Shown: one piece after another, positions 54,936 to 63,775 of the stretch
Numbering within the stretch: the first letter of the stretch is position 1
Layout: the number at the start of each line of letters is the position of its first letter
Assembly (NCBI RefSeq): GCF_014196535.1
Contig: NZ_JACIDU010000004.1
Coordinates: 1 to 64,000 of the forward strand
Direction: 5' to 3'
Origin: Allorhizobium borbori
GTDB taxonomy: Bacteria > Pseudomonadota > Alphaproteobacteria > Rhizobiales > Rhizobiaceae
DNA: 64,000 nt
Notes under the pieces: generated by a model
Told to the model about the DNA's origin: nothing
The model's input: only the letters and a program-made list of their open reading frames with translations
Database searches by the model: none
Program-made: the position numbers and the translations under genes

Positions 54936-55796
54936 ATGCACAGTGTATCGCAGGAACAGGCCACCAGCGCCATGCCCACGGATCGGGTCGAGCGGACGCG
55001 CTTCTGGCGCGATAGCCGCTTCCTCGGCATGGAATGCATGACGGCGACCTTCATAACCCACGAATTCTCGCCGCACTCCCACGATACGTTTTCCATCGGC
55101 GCCATCGAGGCCGGGTGCCAGGTGGCGATGATCCGCGGCGAGCGGGAAGTCACCGGGCCGGGGGCGCTCTATCTCATCAATCCCGGCGAGACCCATGACG
55201 GCCAGCCGGGGGCGGAGGAGGGCTATCGCTACCGCATGATCTATCCGGACACGCAGGTCTTGACCGACATGCTGGAGGAAACCACGGGCCGCACCTTCCA
55301 GGGCACGCCGAGTTTCGGCCGCCAGCTTCTCACCGACCCGCAACTGGCGACCGCCTTCAACCGGGCGCATGCGCGGCTGGAGGATGGTACGAGCGCGCTG
55401 GAAAGCGAGGAAAGCATGTATTCCGTTCTGGCCGCGATGTTTGCCCGCCACGGCAGCAGCATCGTCGTGCCGCGCGATTACCGCGAGCCGGCCGGCGTGC
55501 GCCGCGCGCGCGATTACATTGCCAGCCATTTCGATGCGGAGATCGGACTGGAGGATCTGGCGAAGGCGTCCGGCCTCAGCCGTGCCCATCTCATTCGCGC
55601 CTTCCGAAAGCATTATTTCATCACCCCGCACGCCTACCAGACGGACCTGCGCATTCGCCATGCCCGCCGTCTGCTCAGCGCCGGCGGCACACCCTCCGAT
55701 GTGGCGCTGGCCTGCGGCTTTGCCGATCAGGCGCATCTGACGCGCCACTTCAAGGCGCGCACCGGCCTGACGCCGGCGAAGTATCGCGCCGCCTGA
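54936..55796 (+). CDS. AraC family regulator of the azlCD locus
   Basis: A 286-residue regulator with an N-terminal cupin-like sensing domain (HEFSPHSHDTFSIGAIEAG, NPGETHDGQPG) and a C-terminal AraC DNA-binding domain (about 190-285) with two helix-turn-helix segments (IGLEDLAKASGLSRAHLIRAF, DVALACGFADQAHLTRHFK in outline). It lies 93 bases upstream of azlCD in the same direction, so it probably controls or accompanies them. The inducer is unknown. Confidence 0.9.
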   Translation: MHSVSQEQATSAMPTDRVERTRFWRDSRFLGMECMTATFITHEFSPHSHDTFSIGAIEAGCQVAMIRGEREVTGPGALYLINPGETHDGQPGAEEGYRYRMIYPDTQVLTDMLEETTGRTFQGTPSFGRQLLTDPQLATAFNRAHARLEDGTSALESEESMYSVLAAMFARHGSSIVVPRDYREPAGVRRARDYIASHFDAEIGLEDLAKASGLSRAHLIRAFRKHYFITPHAYQTDLRIRHARRLLSAGGTPSDVALACGFADQAHLTRHFKARTGLTPAKYRAA

Positions 55797-55889
55797 TCAC
55801 TTTCCTACAAGATGCCGATGCGCGGGCAGGCTATGCCGGGCGTAATCGGGTGGAATCACCGTCTGAAAAGGCAGGAATAGAGGTTTGAA

Positions 55890-56609
55890 ATGACAGTGAA
55901 TAACGGCGTGGCCGGTTCTGCCGCGGCAGATGGCTTGGTGGCTGGCATCCGTGCGGCCTTGCCGCTCATCGTCGCCGTGGTGCCGGTCGGTCTGGTGTTC
56001 GGGGCGGTCTCCGCCGGCAAGGGGCTTTCGGCGCTGGAGGCAACGCTGATGAGTGCGCTTGTCTTCGCGGGCGGCTCGCAATTCGTTGCCATGGATATAT
56101 GGACGCACCCGGCAAGCTGGGCGGGCGTCGGTTTCGCCGCGCTTCTCGTCAATGTGCGCCATGTCCTGCTCTCGGCCTCGATCGGGCCGAAGATGGGGGC
56201 TTTCTCCAGCCTGCAGAAATATGTCTCCATGCTGTTTCTTGCCGATGAAATCTGGGCGCTGGCCGAAATGAAGGCGCGCGCCGCACGGCTGACGCCGGCC
56301 TGGTTTGCCGGCATCGTCGTGCCCTTCTATGCGGCCTGGGTCCTGTCCTCGCTGCTCGGCGCCATGGCAGGGGCCTTCATGGGTGATCCCGCGCTGCTCG
56401 GCCTCGATTTTGCCTTTCCGGCGGTCTTCATCGTGCTCATCATGAATTTCTGGCAGGGCAGGCGCACCGGTGCCGTGCTGCTGGCGAGCGCGGTTGCAGC
56501 GGTCGCGGTGAAATCCCTTTTCGGTGGGGCGTGGTACATCGCCGCCGGCGCACTGGCCGGGCTTGCTGTCGCCGCCGTTGCCGGCGCGCGGGAGGAGAAG
56601 GCGCAATGA
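55890..56609 (+). CDS. azlC: AzlC family branched-chain amino-acid exporter subunit
   Basis: A 239-residue membrane protein of the AzlC family, which with AzlD forms a two-part exporter for branched-chain amino acids and analogues. Family patterns: LPLIVAVVPVGLVFGAVSAGKG, FAGGSQFVAMDIW and NVRHVLLSASIGP. AGAGG precedes the start. Its stop overlaps the azlD start. Confidence 0.92.
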   Translation: MTVNNGVAGSAAADGLVAGIRAALPLIVAVVPVGLVFGAVSAGKGLSALEATLMSALVFAGGSQFVAMDIWTHPASWAGVGFAALLVNVRHVLLSASIGPKMGAFSSLQKYVSMLFLADEIWALAEMKARAARLTPAWFAGIVVPFYAAWVLSSLLGAMAGAFMGDPALLGLDFAFPAVFIVLIMNFWQGRRTGAVLLASAVAAVAVKSLFGGAWYIAAGALAGLAVAAVAGAREEKAQ

Positions 56610-56908
56610 CCCTCGATCTCTCAACCCTTCTCGCCATCCTCGCGATGGCGGCGGCCACCATTTTAACCCGCATCAGCGGGCTGGTTCTCATTCAGCGGGT
56701 GAAGCTTTCCGATCGTGCCCGTCAGGCACTGGAGGCCATTCCGCCCGCCGTGCTGATGGCCGTCGTGGCGCCTACCGCGCTGATGACGGGTGCGGCGGAA
56801 ACCATTGCCTGTGTCGTCACGGCGCTTGCCGCCCTTCGCCTGCCGCTTCTCGCCGCGACGGCGGTGGGGGTCGTCTGCGTCGCGCTTCTGAGAGCCGTCG
56901 GGCTTTAG
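56606..56908 (+). CDS. azlD: AzlD family membrane protein
   Basis: A 100-residue membrane protein with about four segments, the small partner of AzlC. ATILTRISGLVLI and AIPPAVLMAVVAPTAL are family-like. The ATG overlaps the azlC stop, and its own stop overlaps the convergent GlxA-type gene by 4 bases. Confidence 0.9.
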   Translation: MTLDLSTLLAILAMAAATILTRISGLVLIQRVKLSDRARQALEAIPPAVLMAVVAPTALMTGAAETIACVVTALAALRLPLLAATAVGVVCVALLRAVGL

Positions 56909-57891
56909 GCCGCCCGGTTTTCGTCCAGGAACCGGGCGCGAAACTCCGTCGGGCTGATGCCCAGCTTGCGGCGGAAATGATGGCGCAGCGTGTGGGCGGA
57001 ACCGAAGCCGACGGCCTGCGCAATCGCCTCCATCTGGCCCGACCCCTGACACAGCAGTCGCTTGGCGTCAGCAACGCGCTCCGTCACCAGCCATTCACCG
57101 GGCGTCGTGCCGGTCGCTTCCGAAAAGCGGCGCAGGAAGGTGCGGTCGCTCATGCGGACGATCCGCGCCATGCCAGCAATCGTCCAGTTGCGGGAAAGAT
57201 CGCTACGCACGGCATCCAGCAGCGGCGCGATTTCCGTGCCCTCCCTGAACGCCACCGGACGCTCCAGAAATTGCGCCTGTCCTCCAGAGCGGTGCGCGGG
57301 CATGACCAGCCGCCGCGCCACCGAATTGGCCGCCGCCGCACCGAAATCCTGCCGCACGATCTCGATGAGAAGATCGATGCCGGCCGCACTTCCCGCCGCC
57401 GTGTAGATCCTGTCATGGGCGCGGTAGAGCGAGGTTTCGTCCACCGCGATATCCGGATGGTGCGCCCTGAGCGCCTCGGCATAGCGCCAATGGGTGGTGG
57501 CAATGCCGCCATCGAGCAGGCCGGTCGCGGCGAGAACGAAAGCACCGGAACAGAGCGAAACCAGCCGTGCGCTGCGCCCGTGGGCGGTCCTGAGTGCCGC
57601 GCGTAATACCTCCGGCACGGGCGCGCCGGCACCCTTCCAGCCGGGGGCGACGATGATGTCGGCCCGCTCCAGCAGGTCCATGCCGCCATCCGCCATCACC
57701 GTCAGCCCGCCGGCGGCGCGCAAGGGGCCGTCCTCGATGGCAGCGCTCGCGAAGCGATACCAGCCCGGCCCCATTTCCGGGCGAGACAGGCCGAAGATTT
57801 CGGTGACGATGCCGAATTCGAAGGTGCAGAGGCCATCATAGACGAGGGCGACGACGAGAGGGCCGGTGAGGGAGGGTATAATGTCTGTCAT
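56905..57891 (-). CDS. GlxA-type regulator (DJ-1/PfpI domain plus AraC domain)
   Basis: A 328-residue protein with an N-terminal DJ-1/PfpI-like domain (VALVYDGLCTFEFGIVTEIFG, LVSLCSGAFVLAATGLLDG, whose cysteine is the elbow residue) and a C-terminal AraC DNA-binding domain (IAGMARIVRMSDRTFLRRF, GFGSAHTLRHHFRRKLGIS). Members such as GlxA, FtrA and CdhR regulate nearby metabolic genes. It is divergent from a rhodanese over 85 bases, which is probably its target; the ligand is unknown. Confidence 0.9.
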   Translation of the reverse strand: MTDIIPSLTGPLVVALVYDGLCTFEFGIVTEIFGLSRPEMGPGWYRFASAAIEDGPLRAAGGLTVMADGGMDLLERADIIVAPGWKGAGAPVPEVLRAALRTAHGRSARLVSLCSGAFVLAATGLLDGGIATTHWRYAEALRAHHPDIAVDETSLYRAHDRIYTAAGSAAGIDLLIEIVRQDFGAAAANSVARRLVMPAHRSGGQAQFLERPVAFREGTEIAPLLDAVRSDLSRNWTIAGMARIVRMSDRTFLRRFSEATGTTPGEWLVTERVADAKRLLCQGSGQMEAIAQAVGFGSAHTLRHHFRRKLGISPTEFRARFLDENRAA

Positions 57892-57976
57892 GATATTTAC
57901 GCTTATTGTCAATCCTGCCAATTTTCAAGGACGCGGTTTCGAGCGATCTTCTCTCCACGCAACAGGAGATCCCCCC

Positions 57977-58378
57977 ATGACCACTGCCGTTACCGCCATT
58001 CCCGCCGCGCCGAGCGATCAGGCCCGCGAACATTTTGCCGCCGAGTTCACTTTTGAAACCGATTGCTGGGATGTGCATGATGCGCTCGCGAAAGGCGCGG
58101 ATTTCGTGCTGCTCGATGTGCGCGGCCCGGCGCTTTATGCACGGGGGCATGTGCCCGGCGCCATCAGCCTGCCCCATGGCAAGATTACCCGCAACCGCAT
58201 GTCGGGATGGCCGGAGGATACGCTGTTCGTGACCTATTGCGCCGGACCGCATTGCAACGGCGCGGCGCGCGGTGCGCTCAGGCTTGCCGAACTCGGCCGC
58301 CCGGTGAAGATCATGGCCGGCGGCATCACCGGCTGGCTGGATGAGGAGTTTGCGCTGAAAGCCGGCGGTGAACCGTAA
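57977..58378 (+). CDS. Rhodanese-like sulfurtransferase
   Basis: A 133-residue single-domain rhodanese with the active cysteine C88 in VTYCAGPHCNGA, VLLDVRGPALYARGHVPGAISLPH and MAGGITGW. It should accept a sulfane sulfur from a donor such as thiosulfate. CAGGAG precedes the ATG at 57977. It is divergent from the GlxA-type gene, an arrangement that often links these regulators to rhodaneses. Confidence 0.92.
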   Translation: MTTAVTAIPAAPSDQAREHFAAEFTFETDCWDVHDALAKGADFVLLDVRGPALYARGHVPGAISLPHGKITRNRMSGWPEDTLFVTYCAGPHCNGAARGALRLAELGRPVKIMAGGITGWLDEEFALKAGGEP

Positions 58379-58381
58379 AGC

Positions 58382-58876
58382 CTAGTCGTCGAGGCGCGTT
58401 TCCAGCGCTTCGATTTCCCGGTCGGAGAAGACTTCGATACCGTTTGCGCGCAAGAAGGTGGCGGTGACGCCGGCACCCGGATGTCTGATGCCGGAAAAGG
58501 AACCGTCATGGATGAGGCCGCTGCCGCAGGAAGGGCTGCCGTCGATCAGCAGCGCGAAGCGGCAATCGTGCCGACGGGCCAGATCAAGCGCGATGCGCGC
58601 GCCTTCGATGAACTGAGCGGTCACGTCTGCTCCGGTCGTGTCGACGACTTTCCCGGCTCCTTCAAGAACTGCGGCTCCGTTGGCGCCGTTCGCGATTTCG
58701 GCGGGCGGGCGCGGAATGGCAAAGCCCGCCATCACCTCGGGACAGATGGGGACAACGCGACCCTCTTCCTGCCAGCGGGCAAGGGCCGGGTGCGCCAGCG
58801 GCTTGCCCGCGCCGTTATAGCGCACCGGCTGGCCGAGCAGGCAGGCGCTGACCAGAATTTTCGCCCTGTCCGTCAT
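58382..58876 (-). CDS. DUF523 family protein
   Basis: A 164-residue protein matching DUF523 by VSACLLGQPVRYNG, VPICPEVMAGF and IDGSPSCGSGLIHDG. Conserved cysteines (C12, the CPE and the SCGSG cysteines) suggest a metal or redox site; function unknown. The start at 58876 is preferred because GAGG lies 6 bases upstream; a GTG at 58888 adds four residues. Convergent with the rhodanese, 3 bases apart. Confidence 0.88.
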   Translation of the reverse strand: MTDRAKILVSACLLGQPVRYNGAGKPLAHPALARWQEEGRVVPICPEVMAGFAIPRPPAEIANGANGAAVLEGAGKVVDTTGADVTAQFIEGARIALDLARRHDCRFALLIDGSPSCGSGLIHDGSFSGIRHPGAGVTATFLRANGIEVFSDREIEALETRLDD

Positions 58877-59032
58877 GTCATCCCTCACGCGCTGGCTTGT
58901 GTCGAAGGCGGTTGATTAGGTCAATCTTAACCACGTTTCCATAAAAAGAGGCAGTTATACACGCGACGCCGCATGAAGCCGTCCAGAATTCACCGCCATC
59001 GCCATGACGGGGAGGAGGCGCGGGGGAAAAGC

Positions 59033-59611
59033 ATGACCGTCCTTCCGCCGCTTCGCAGTGCCGCCCTTGTTCTTATGTCGCAAAACCTCGCCACCAACGC
59101 CTCGCAACTGGCCGAGCATGGTCCGACGGATGCCATTCTCGCGGCCATGACCGAGAGCGAACCGAAGGCCGGCGTCAGCGCCCAGCCGGGACAAGTGGAG
59201 GCGGCTCTTTCCGAATCCATCTTCAGCGTCAACCACAAGGGGGTGACGGAGATGAAGTTCGACCTCGTCAAGCGAACTGGCGAGGAACTGGGCGTCAATA
59301 TCGATGACTACGACAGCGCACAGGCCTATGGCGCGGCATTGCAAAAGGTCGTCCGGGAACTTCGCCTTCAACCGGGTGGCGAGATGGCGTTGCGGGCCAT
59401 CGAGCGCAAACTTGGGCTGGACGATCTCGGCCTGAGCCTTGATGACGCCATCAACGCAGCATCTGACCCGAACGGCGAAGCCGGCAACAAGGTGGAAAAG
59501 GCGCTGGCCGCCTATTACGGTATCGAGGAAGACGGCGCAGCCAATGAGGAACAGGCCCCGCTTCTGGTGCTGACCGATGAGGCCGGTCTTTACGGCCTGA
59601 TCGCGGGCTGA
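59033..59611 (+). CDS. Conserved hypothetical protein, 192 residues
   Basis: A soluble acidic protein that begins MTVLPPLRSAALVLMSQNLA, with helix-rich sequence after it and a YGIEEDGAANEEQAPLL tail. GGGGGA lies about 7 bases before the ATG. No signal peptide or known domain is seen. A stretch of small and polar residues (SESIFSVNHKGVTEMKFDLV) could be an interaction site. I do not recognise it. It is convergent with dnaB. Confidence 0.7.
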   Translation: MTVLPPLRSAALVLMSQNLATNASQLAEHGPTDAILAAMTESEPKAGVSAQPGQVEAALSESIFSVNHKGVTEMKFDLVKRTGEELGVNIDDYDSAQAYGAALQKVVRELRLQPGGEMALRAIERKLGLDDLGLSLDDAINAASDPNGEAGNKVEKALAAYYGIEEDGAANEEQAPLLVLTDEAGLYGLIAG

Positions 59612-59644
59612 ACCTTCGTGGAAAAGAGGAGCGCCAAGCGCTCC

Positions 59645-61144
59645 TCAATGCTCTTCGTACTGGATGAAGGAGGGATCGGCGAGATCGGCGAAGCGGGTGA
59701 ATTCCGCCTGGAAGGCCAGTTTCACCGTGCCGGTCGGTCCGTGACGCTGCTTGGCGATGATGACATCGGCCGTGCCCTTCACCTTGTCGAACGTGGCTTC
59801 CCATTCCGCATATTTCGGATCGTCGGGATCGCGCGGCTCCTGGTTCTTCACATAGTATTCTTCGCGGAACACGAAGAGCACCACGTCGGCGTCCTGCTCG
59901 ATCGAACCTGATTCGCGAAGGTCGGAAAGCTGCGGACGCTTGTCATCGCGGCTTTCCACCTGACGCGAAAGCTGGGACAGCGCGATGATCGGAACGTTGA
60001 GTTCCTTGCCCAGCGCCTTCAGGCCCGTGGTGATTTCGGTCACTTCCTGAACGCGGTTTTCGCCCGCCTTCTTGGAGCCGGTCATAAGCTGAACGTAGTC
60101 GACCACCAGAACGTCAAGGCCGCGCTGGCGTTTCAGACGGCGCGCACGGGCGGCGAGCTGGGCGATGGAGATACCACCGGTCTGGTCGATATAGAGCGGC
60201 ACCTTCTGCATCATCTGCGAGCAGGCGACGAGCTTCTCGAAATCGGCCTCGGTAATGTCACCTCGGCGGATCTTGGACGAAGACACTTCCGTCTGCTCGG
60301 AAATGATACGGGTGGCAAGCTGCTCGGACGACATTTCGAGCGAGTAGAAGCCGACGACGCCGCCGTTCTTCGCCTTCACCGAACCATCCGGCAGATATTC
60401 CGGATCATAGGAAGCGGCGATGTTATAGGCGATGTTGGTGGCGAGCGAGGTCTTGCCCATGCCCGGACGTCCGGCGAGGATGATCAAGTCCGAGCGCTGC
60501 AATCCACCCATCTTGTTGTCGAGCGACTGGATGCCGGTGGAAATGCCCGAAAGATGGCCGTCGCGCTCGAAAGCCGCGCCGGCCATGTCGATAGCAAGCG
60601 CCACGGCGTCGTTGAATGACTGGAAGCCGCCGTCGTAACGACCGGTTTCCGCCAGTTCGAACAGGCGGCGCTCGGTATCCTCGATCTGCGTCTGCGGCGG
60701 CATGTCGAGCGGCGCGTCATAGGCGATGTTCACCATGTCCTCGCCGATGGTGATCAGCGCACGGCGCAGCGCCAGATCGTAGATGGCGCGGCCAAAGTCC
60801 TCGGCGTTGATGATGGTGACGGCCTGGGCGGCAAGCCGCGCGAGGTACTGCGCGACGGTGAGTTCGCCTACCTTCTGGTCGGCGGGCAGAAAGGTCTTGA
60901 GCGTGATCGTGTTGGCGATCTTGCCCATGCGGATGATGTCGCCCGCGACTTCGAAAATCTTCCGGTGCAGCGGCTCATAGAAATGAACCGGCTTCAGAAA
61001 GTCGGAAACGCGGTAAAAGGCATCGTTGTTGACGAGCATGGCGCCCAGCAATGCCTGCTCGGCCTCGATGTTGTTCGGCGCTTCGCGCTGGAAGCCCTCG
61101 GCTCCCCGTGCGGGGTCGGTGAGTTTGCGTGCCGCGTCGTTCAT
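59645..61144 (-). CDS. dnaB: Replicative DNA helicase
   Basis: A 499-residue hexameric helicase that unwinds DNA at the replication fork. N-terminal domain with PNNIEAEQALLGAML; RecA-like domain with Walker A GRPGMGKTS, VDYVQLM, LSQLSRQVE, and the DLRESGSIEQDADVVLF segment with arginine finger. No intein is seen. It lies downstream of rplI but is separated from it by a strong terminator. Confidence 0.97.
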   Translation of the reverse strand: MNDAARKLTDPARGAEGFQREAPNNIEAEQALLGAMLVNNDAFYRVSDFLKPVHFYEPLHRKIFEVAGDIIRMGKIANTITLKTFLPADQKVGELTVAQYLARLAAQAVTIINAEDFGRAIYDLALRRALITIGEDMVNIAYDAPLDMPPQTQIEDTERRLFELAETGRYDGGFQSFNDAVALAIDMAGAAFERDGHLSGISTGIQSLDNKMGGLQRSDLIILAGRPGMGKTSLATNIAYNIAASYDPEYLPDGSVKAKNGGVVGFYSLEMSSEQLATRIISEQTEVSSSKIRRGDITEADFEKLVACSQMMQKVPLYIDQTGGISIAQLAARARRLKRQRGLDVLVVDYVQLMTGSKKAGENRVQEVTEITTGLKALGKELNVPIIALSQLSRQVESRDDKRPQLSDLRESGSIEQDADVVLFVFREEYYVKNQEPRDPDDPKYAEWEATFDKVKGTADVIIAKQRHGPTGTVKLAFQAEFTRFADLADPSFIQYEEH

Positions 61145-61290
61145 GGTTCCGTCCCGTTACGATCGTGAGATACTAATCCGTAAGGCCTGCCGGGCCTATG
61201 GCCGAAGACCCCGTCCACAGCGATTCACAGGCGCTGCGAAAATATCTTTCGCGCCTGTTGACGGCGAATCACAGCGAACGCCCATTCTAC

Positions 61291-61320
61291 AAAAAGAAAA
61301 CGCCCGGCGAACCGGGCGTT
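61291..61320 (-). terminator. Terminator of the rpsF-rplI operon
   Basis: On the minus strand AACGCCCGG and CCGGGCGTT form a 9-bp stem with a TTCG tetraloop (61299-61320), followed by TTCTTTTT. A strong terminator after rplI, so dnaB needs its own promoter in 61145-61290. Confidence 0.92.
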
Positions 61321-61347
61321 TCCGCAATCCCGCGAAGGGATGCCTGA

Positions 61348-61923
61348 TCAGGCGTCTTCTTCTTCGTCCAGAGCGTCCGGGTCGAAGAAGTTTTCCGGCT
61401 TCAGGGCGTCTTCGTCTACGCCGTAGATGGCGTCGACGGACGTCAGGTCTTCACCCTTCGACTGACGCTCGGCTTCTTCGGCCGAACGGGCAACGTTCAG
61501 TTCGACGGCGATTTCGACTTCGGCGTGCAGGTGGATGGTCACCTTGTGGATGCCGATGGCCTTGATCGGGTGGTTCAGCTCGACCTGGTTACGGGCAACG
61601 TTGAAGCCTTCGGCAGCGAGGATTTCAGCAACGTCGCGGGCAGCAACGGAGCCGTACATCTGGCCGGTTTCGCCAGCGGCGCGCACGACGATGAAGGACT
61701 TGCCGTCGAGCTTTTCGGCAACGGCCTGGGCTTCGGACTTGCGTTCCAGGTTGCGGGCTTCGAGAACCGTGCGTTCAGCTTCGAAGCGCTTCTTGTTGGC
61801 TTCGTTGGCGCGCAGCGCCTTGCCGAGCGGCAGCAGGTAGTTACGGGCGTAGCCGTCGCGAACCTTGACGGTTTCGCCCATCTGGCCGAGCTTGGCGATG
61901 CGTTCCAGGAGAATAACGTCCAT
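61348..61923 (-). CDS. rplI: 50S ribosomal protein L9
   Basis: A 191-residue ribosomal protein that binds 23S r[35 protein letters not shown] is the classical L9 start in outline, followed by the long helix linking its two domains. The acidic C-terminal tail (DALDEEEDA) is typical of rhizobia and makes it longer than the E. coli protein. AAGGAAA precedes the start. Confidence 0.97.
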   Translation of the reverse strand: MDVILLERIAKLGQMGETVKVRDGYARNYLLPLGKALRANEANKKRFEAERTVLEARNLERKSEAQAVAEKLDGKSFIVVRAAGETGQMYGSVAARDVAEILAAEGFNVARNQVELNHPIKAIGIHKVTIHLHAEVEIAVELNVARSAEEAERQSKGEDLTSVDAIYGVDEDALKPENFFDPDALDEEEDA

Positions 61924-61952
61924 GGGAGTTTCCTTTCGTTTGTTCGATTGTC

Positions 61953-62918
61953 TCAGGATTCAGGGGTATTTCCAGCCTTGACCGGGGTCAGGGCGAAGGC
62001 GCGGCGCGTATCGGAAAGACCGATCGCGAGAATGACGAGGGCCGGCAGCAGCAGCACCGACGAGAGGTAGGCGAGCACCAGCAGCGGCGTGCGGAAATCC
62101 TTGCCGCGCGTGCGAAAGTGAAGTGAGGCAAAGCCGGCGATCAGGAAGCCGGCACCGAACGCGCCGGTCACGGTCGCGCCGATCATGGCGGGAGCGCCGC
62201 CGAGAAAGGTCAGCGCCACGCCACCCAGCATGATGAAGATCGCGTTGCGGTGCATGCGCAGCGAAGAGGGCATGTCCTCACGCGGACGAACGCCGCGGCC
62301 GGACTGGGACACAACGCGTGTTGCGAAGTAATAGGCGGCAAACAGCATGATGAGCCACATGCCGGCCTGCATCATCGGCAGGGTGATGAGCAGCGTCTTC
62401 TGCGTGCTGAGCAGAACGGCGGGATCGAGCATCATGCCGTTCGGCTGATCGGCGAAGGTCTTCGCCATGGCCTCGACGAGTCGTTCGATGAAGTCCGGGC
62501 CGAAGCCGATCATTGTGCCGAGAATGATGACGGCCGCCGTTACCAGAGCGCACAGGTGCAGCAGGATGTCGGGCAGGGGGTACCAGGCAAGCTGGTCGTC
62601 CGGGCCGCCGATTTCGGAAGCCGGGCGCGCCAGGTTGGCGAGATGGCTGATCCAGCAGGCCGGGACGGTAGTGAAGATGCCCATGGTCAGCGCGAACATC
62701 GGCGAAATCAGAAGGCTGCCAACGATGGCGGCGACGCCGACGGCAACGGCCGCAGCGCGCAGGCCCCAACCGAGGCCGGCAATCAGAACCGGCAGGGCGG
62801 ACGCGGCATAGAGAACGAAGGAAAGGGACGAACGAACGCCTGCGCCGTAGCCCAGAAGGGCGGCGGTCACGCCGGCGAGAAAGCCGGTCAGCAGCACTGT
62901 CCTGTTCAGTCCGTTCAC
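61953..62918 (-). CDS. DUF2232 membrane protein
   Basis: A 321-residue inner-membrane protein with about eight segments, matching DUF2232 by position (between rpsR and rplI) and general pattern. It starts with GTG at 62918, with AGGA about 8 bases upstream. The function is unknown; conserved linkage to ribosomal genes is a feature of the family in Alphaproteobacteria, and in Bacillus the homologue (YybS) is also beside rplI. Confidence 0.88.
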   Translation of the reverse strand: MNGLNRTVLLTGFLAGVTAALLGYGAGVRSSLSFVLYAASALPVLIAGLGWGLRAAAVAVGVAAIVGSLLISPMFALTMGIFTTVPACWISHLANLARPASEIGGPDDQLAWYPLPDILLHLCALVTAAVIILGTMIGFGPDFIERLVEAMAKTFADQPNGMMLDPAVLLSTQKTLLITLPMMQAGMWLIMLFAAYYFATRVVSQSGRGVRPREDMPSSLRMHRNAIFIMLGGVALTFLGGAPAMIGATVTGAFGAGFLIAGFASLHFRTRGKDFRTPLLVLAYLSSVLLLPALVILAIGLSDTRRAFALTPVKAGNTPES

Positions 62919-63068
62919 GTTCGCTGTCCTGCATCTTGGCAGTTAGGGGCGTTACCGGCCATTGGCCGCGCCTCAACATGGGGTTTTCAGGGGATGTCCC
63001 CCGGGTTCCGATCCGCGCCCAACACGGAAGGGATGCAAGGCCGCCCGGAGGCGACCTTGCAAGTCAAA

Positions 63069-63317
63069 TCAGGACATCACGTAGGGCAGCAGGCCGAGGA
63101 AGCGGGCGCGCTTGATGGCCTTGGCCAGTTCGCGCTGCTTCTTCTGCGAAACAGCCGTGATGCGGGAAGGAACGATCTTGCCACGCTCGGAAATGTAGCG
63201 CTGCAGAAGACGGATGTCCTTGTAGTCGATCTTCGGTGCGTTGGCGCCGGAGAAGGGGCAGGTCTTGCGACGGCGGTGGAACGGGCGACGAACCGGTGCG
63301 GAGGAAACTTCAGCCAT
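63069..63317 (-). CDS. rpsR: 30S ribosomal protein S18
   Basis: An 82-residue protein that pairs with S6 on the platform of the 30S subunit. [10 protein letters not shown] and [29 protein letters not shown] mark S18 in outline. AGGAG precedes the ATG. It lies 23 bases downstream of rpsF. A hairpin (63035-63060: GCAAGG/CCTTGC with CGCC/GGCG inside) follows the stop codon. Confidence 0.97.
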   Translation of the reverse strand: MAEVSSAPVRRPFHRRRKTCPFSGANAPKIDYKDIRLLQRYISERGKIVPSRITAVSQKKQRELAKAIKRARFLGLLPYVMS

Positions 63318-63340
63318 TGTCTTTAACTCCTCTTGTCAGT

Positions 63341-63775
63341 TCACGCGCGGTCTTCGCGCGGACGGCGCGGACCACGATCTTCGCGGGGGCCGCGGTCTTC
63401 GCGCGGGCCACGGTCCGGACGGTCGCCGTCGCGGCGCGGACGGTCGTCACGGTCGCGCTTCTGAAGCATGGCCGACTGGCCTTCTTCGTGGGCTTCGACA
63501 GAAACCGTCAGGTAGCGCAGGACGTCTTCGTTGATGCGCTGCTGGCGCTCCAGTTCGAAGATGGCCGCAGCCGGGGCATCGAGGTCGAGCAGGGCGTAGT
63601 GAGCCTTGCGGTTCTTCTTGATGCGGTAGGTCAGGGACTTGAGGCCCCAGTTCTCGATACGGCCAACCTTGCCGCCGAAGGATTCGACGACGCCCTTGTA
63701 CTGTTCGATGAGCGCATCGACCTGCTGGGCGGACATGTCCTGCCGAGCAAGGAAAACGTGTTCGTAGAGAGCCAT
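63341..63775 (-). CDS. rpsF: 30S ribosomal protein S6
   Basis: A 144-residue protein; the N-terminal ~105 residues are the S6 ferredoxin-like fold ([22 protein letters not shown] in outline, [16 protein letters not shown]). The C-terminal 40 residues are an arginine/aspartate/proline extension with repeats of GPREDR, common in rhizobial S6 and absent from E. coli S6, where glutamate residues are added instead. AAAGG lies 9 bases before the start at 63775. Confidence 0.96.
   Translation of the reverse strand: MALYEHVFLARQDMSAQQVDALIEQYKGVVESFGGKVGRIENWGLKSLTYRIKKNRKAHYALLDLDAPAAAIFELERQQRINEDVLRYLTVSVEAHEEGQSAMLQKRDRDDRPRRDGDRPDRGPREDRGPREDRGPRRPREDRA

Noticed and set aside
63341-63475. Short CG-rich repeats resembling a small CRISPR or tandem array
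   Set aside because: The repeats are in frame and encode the tail of S6; there are no spacers.
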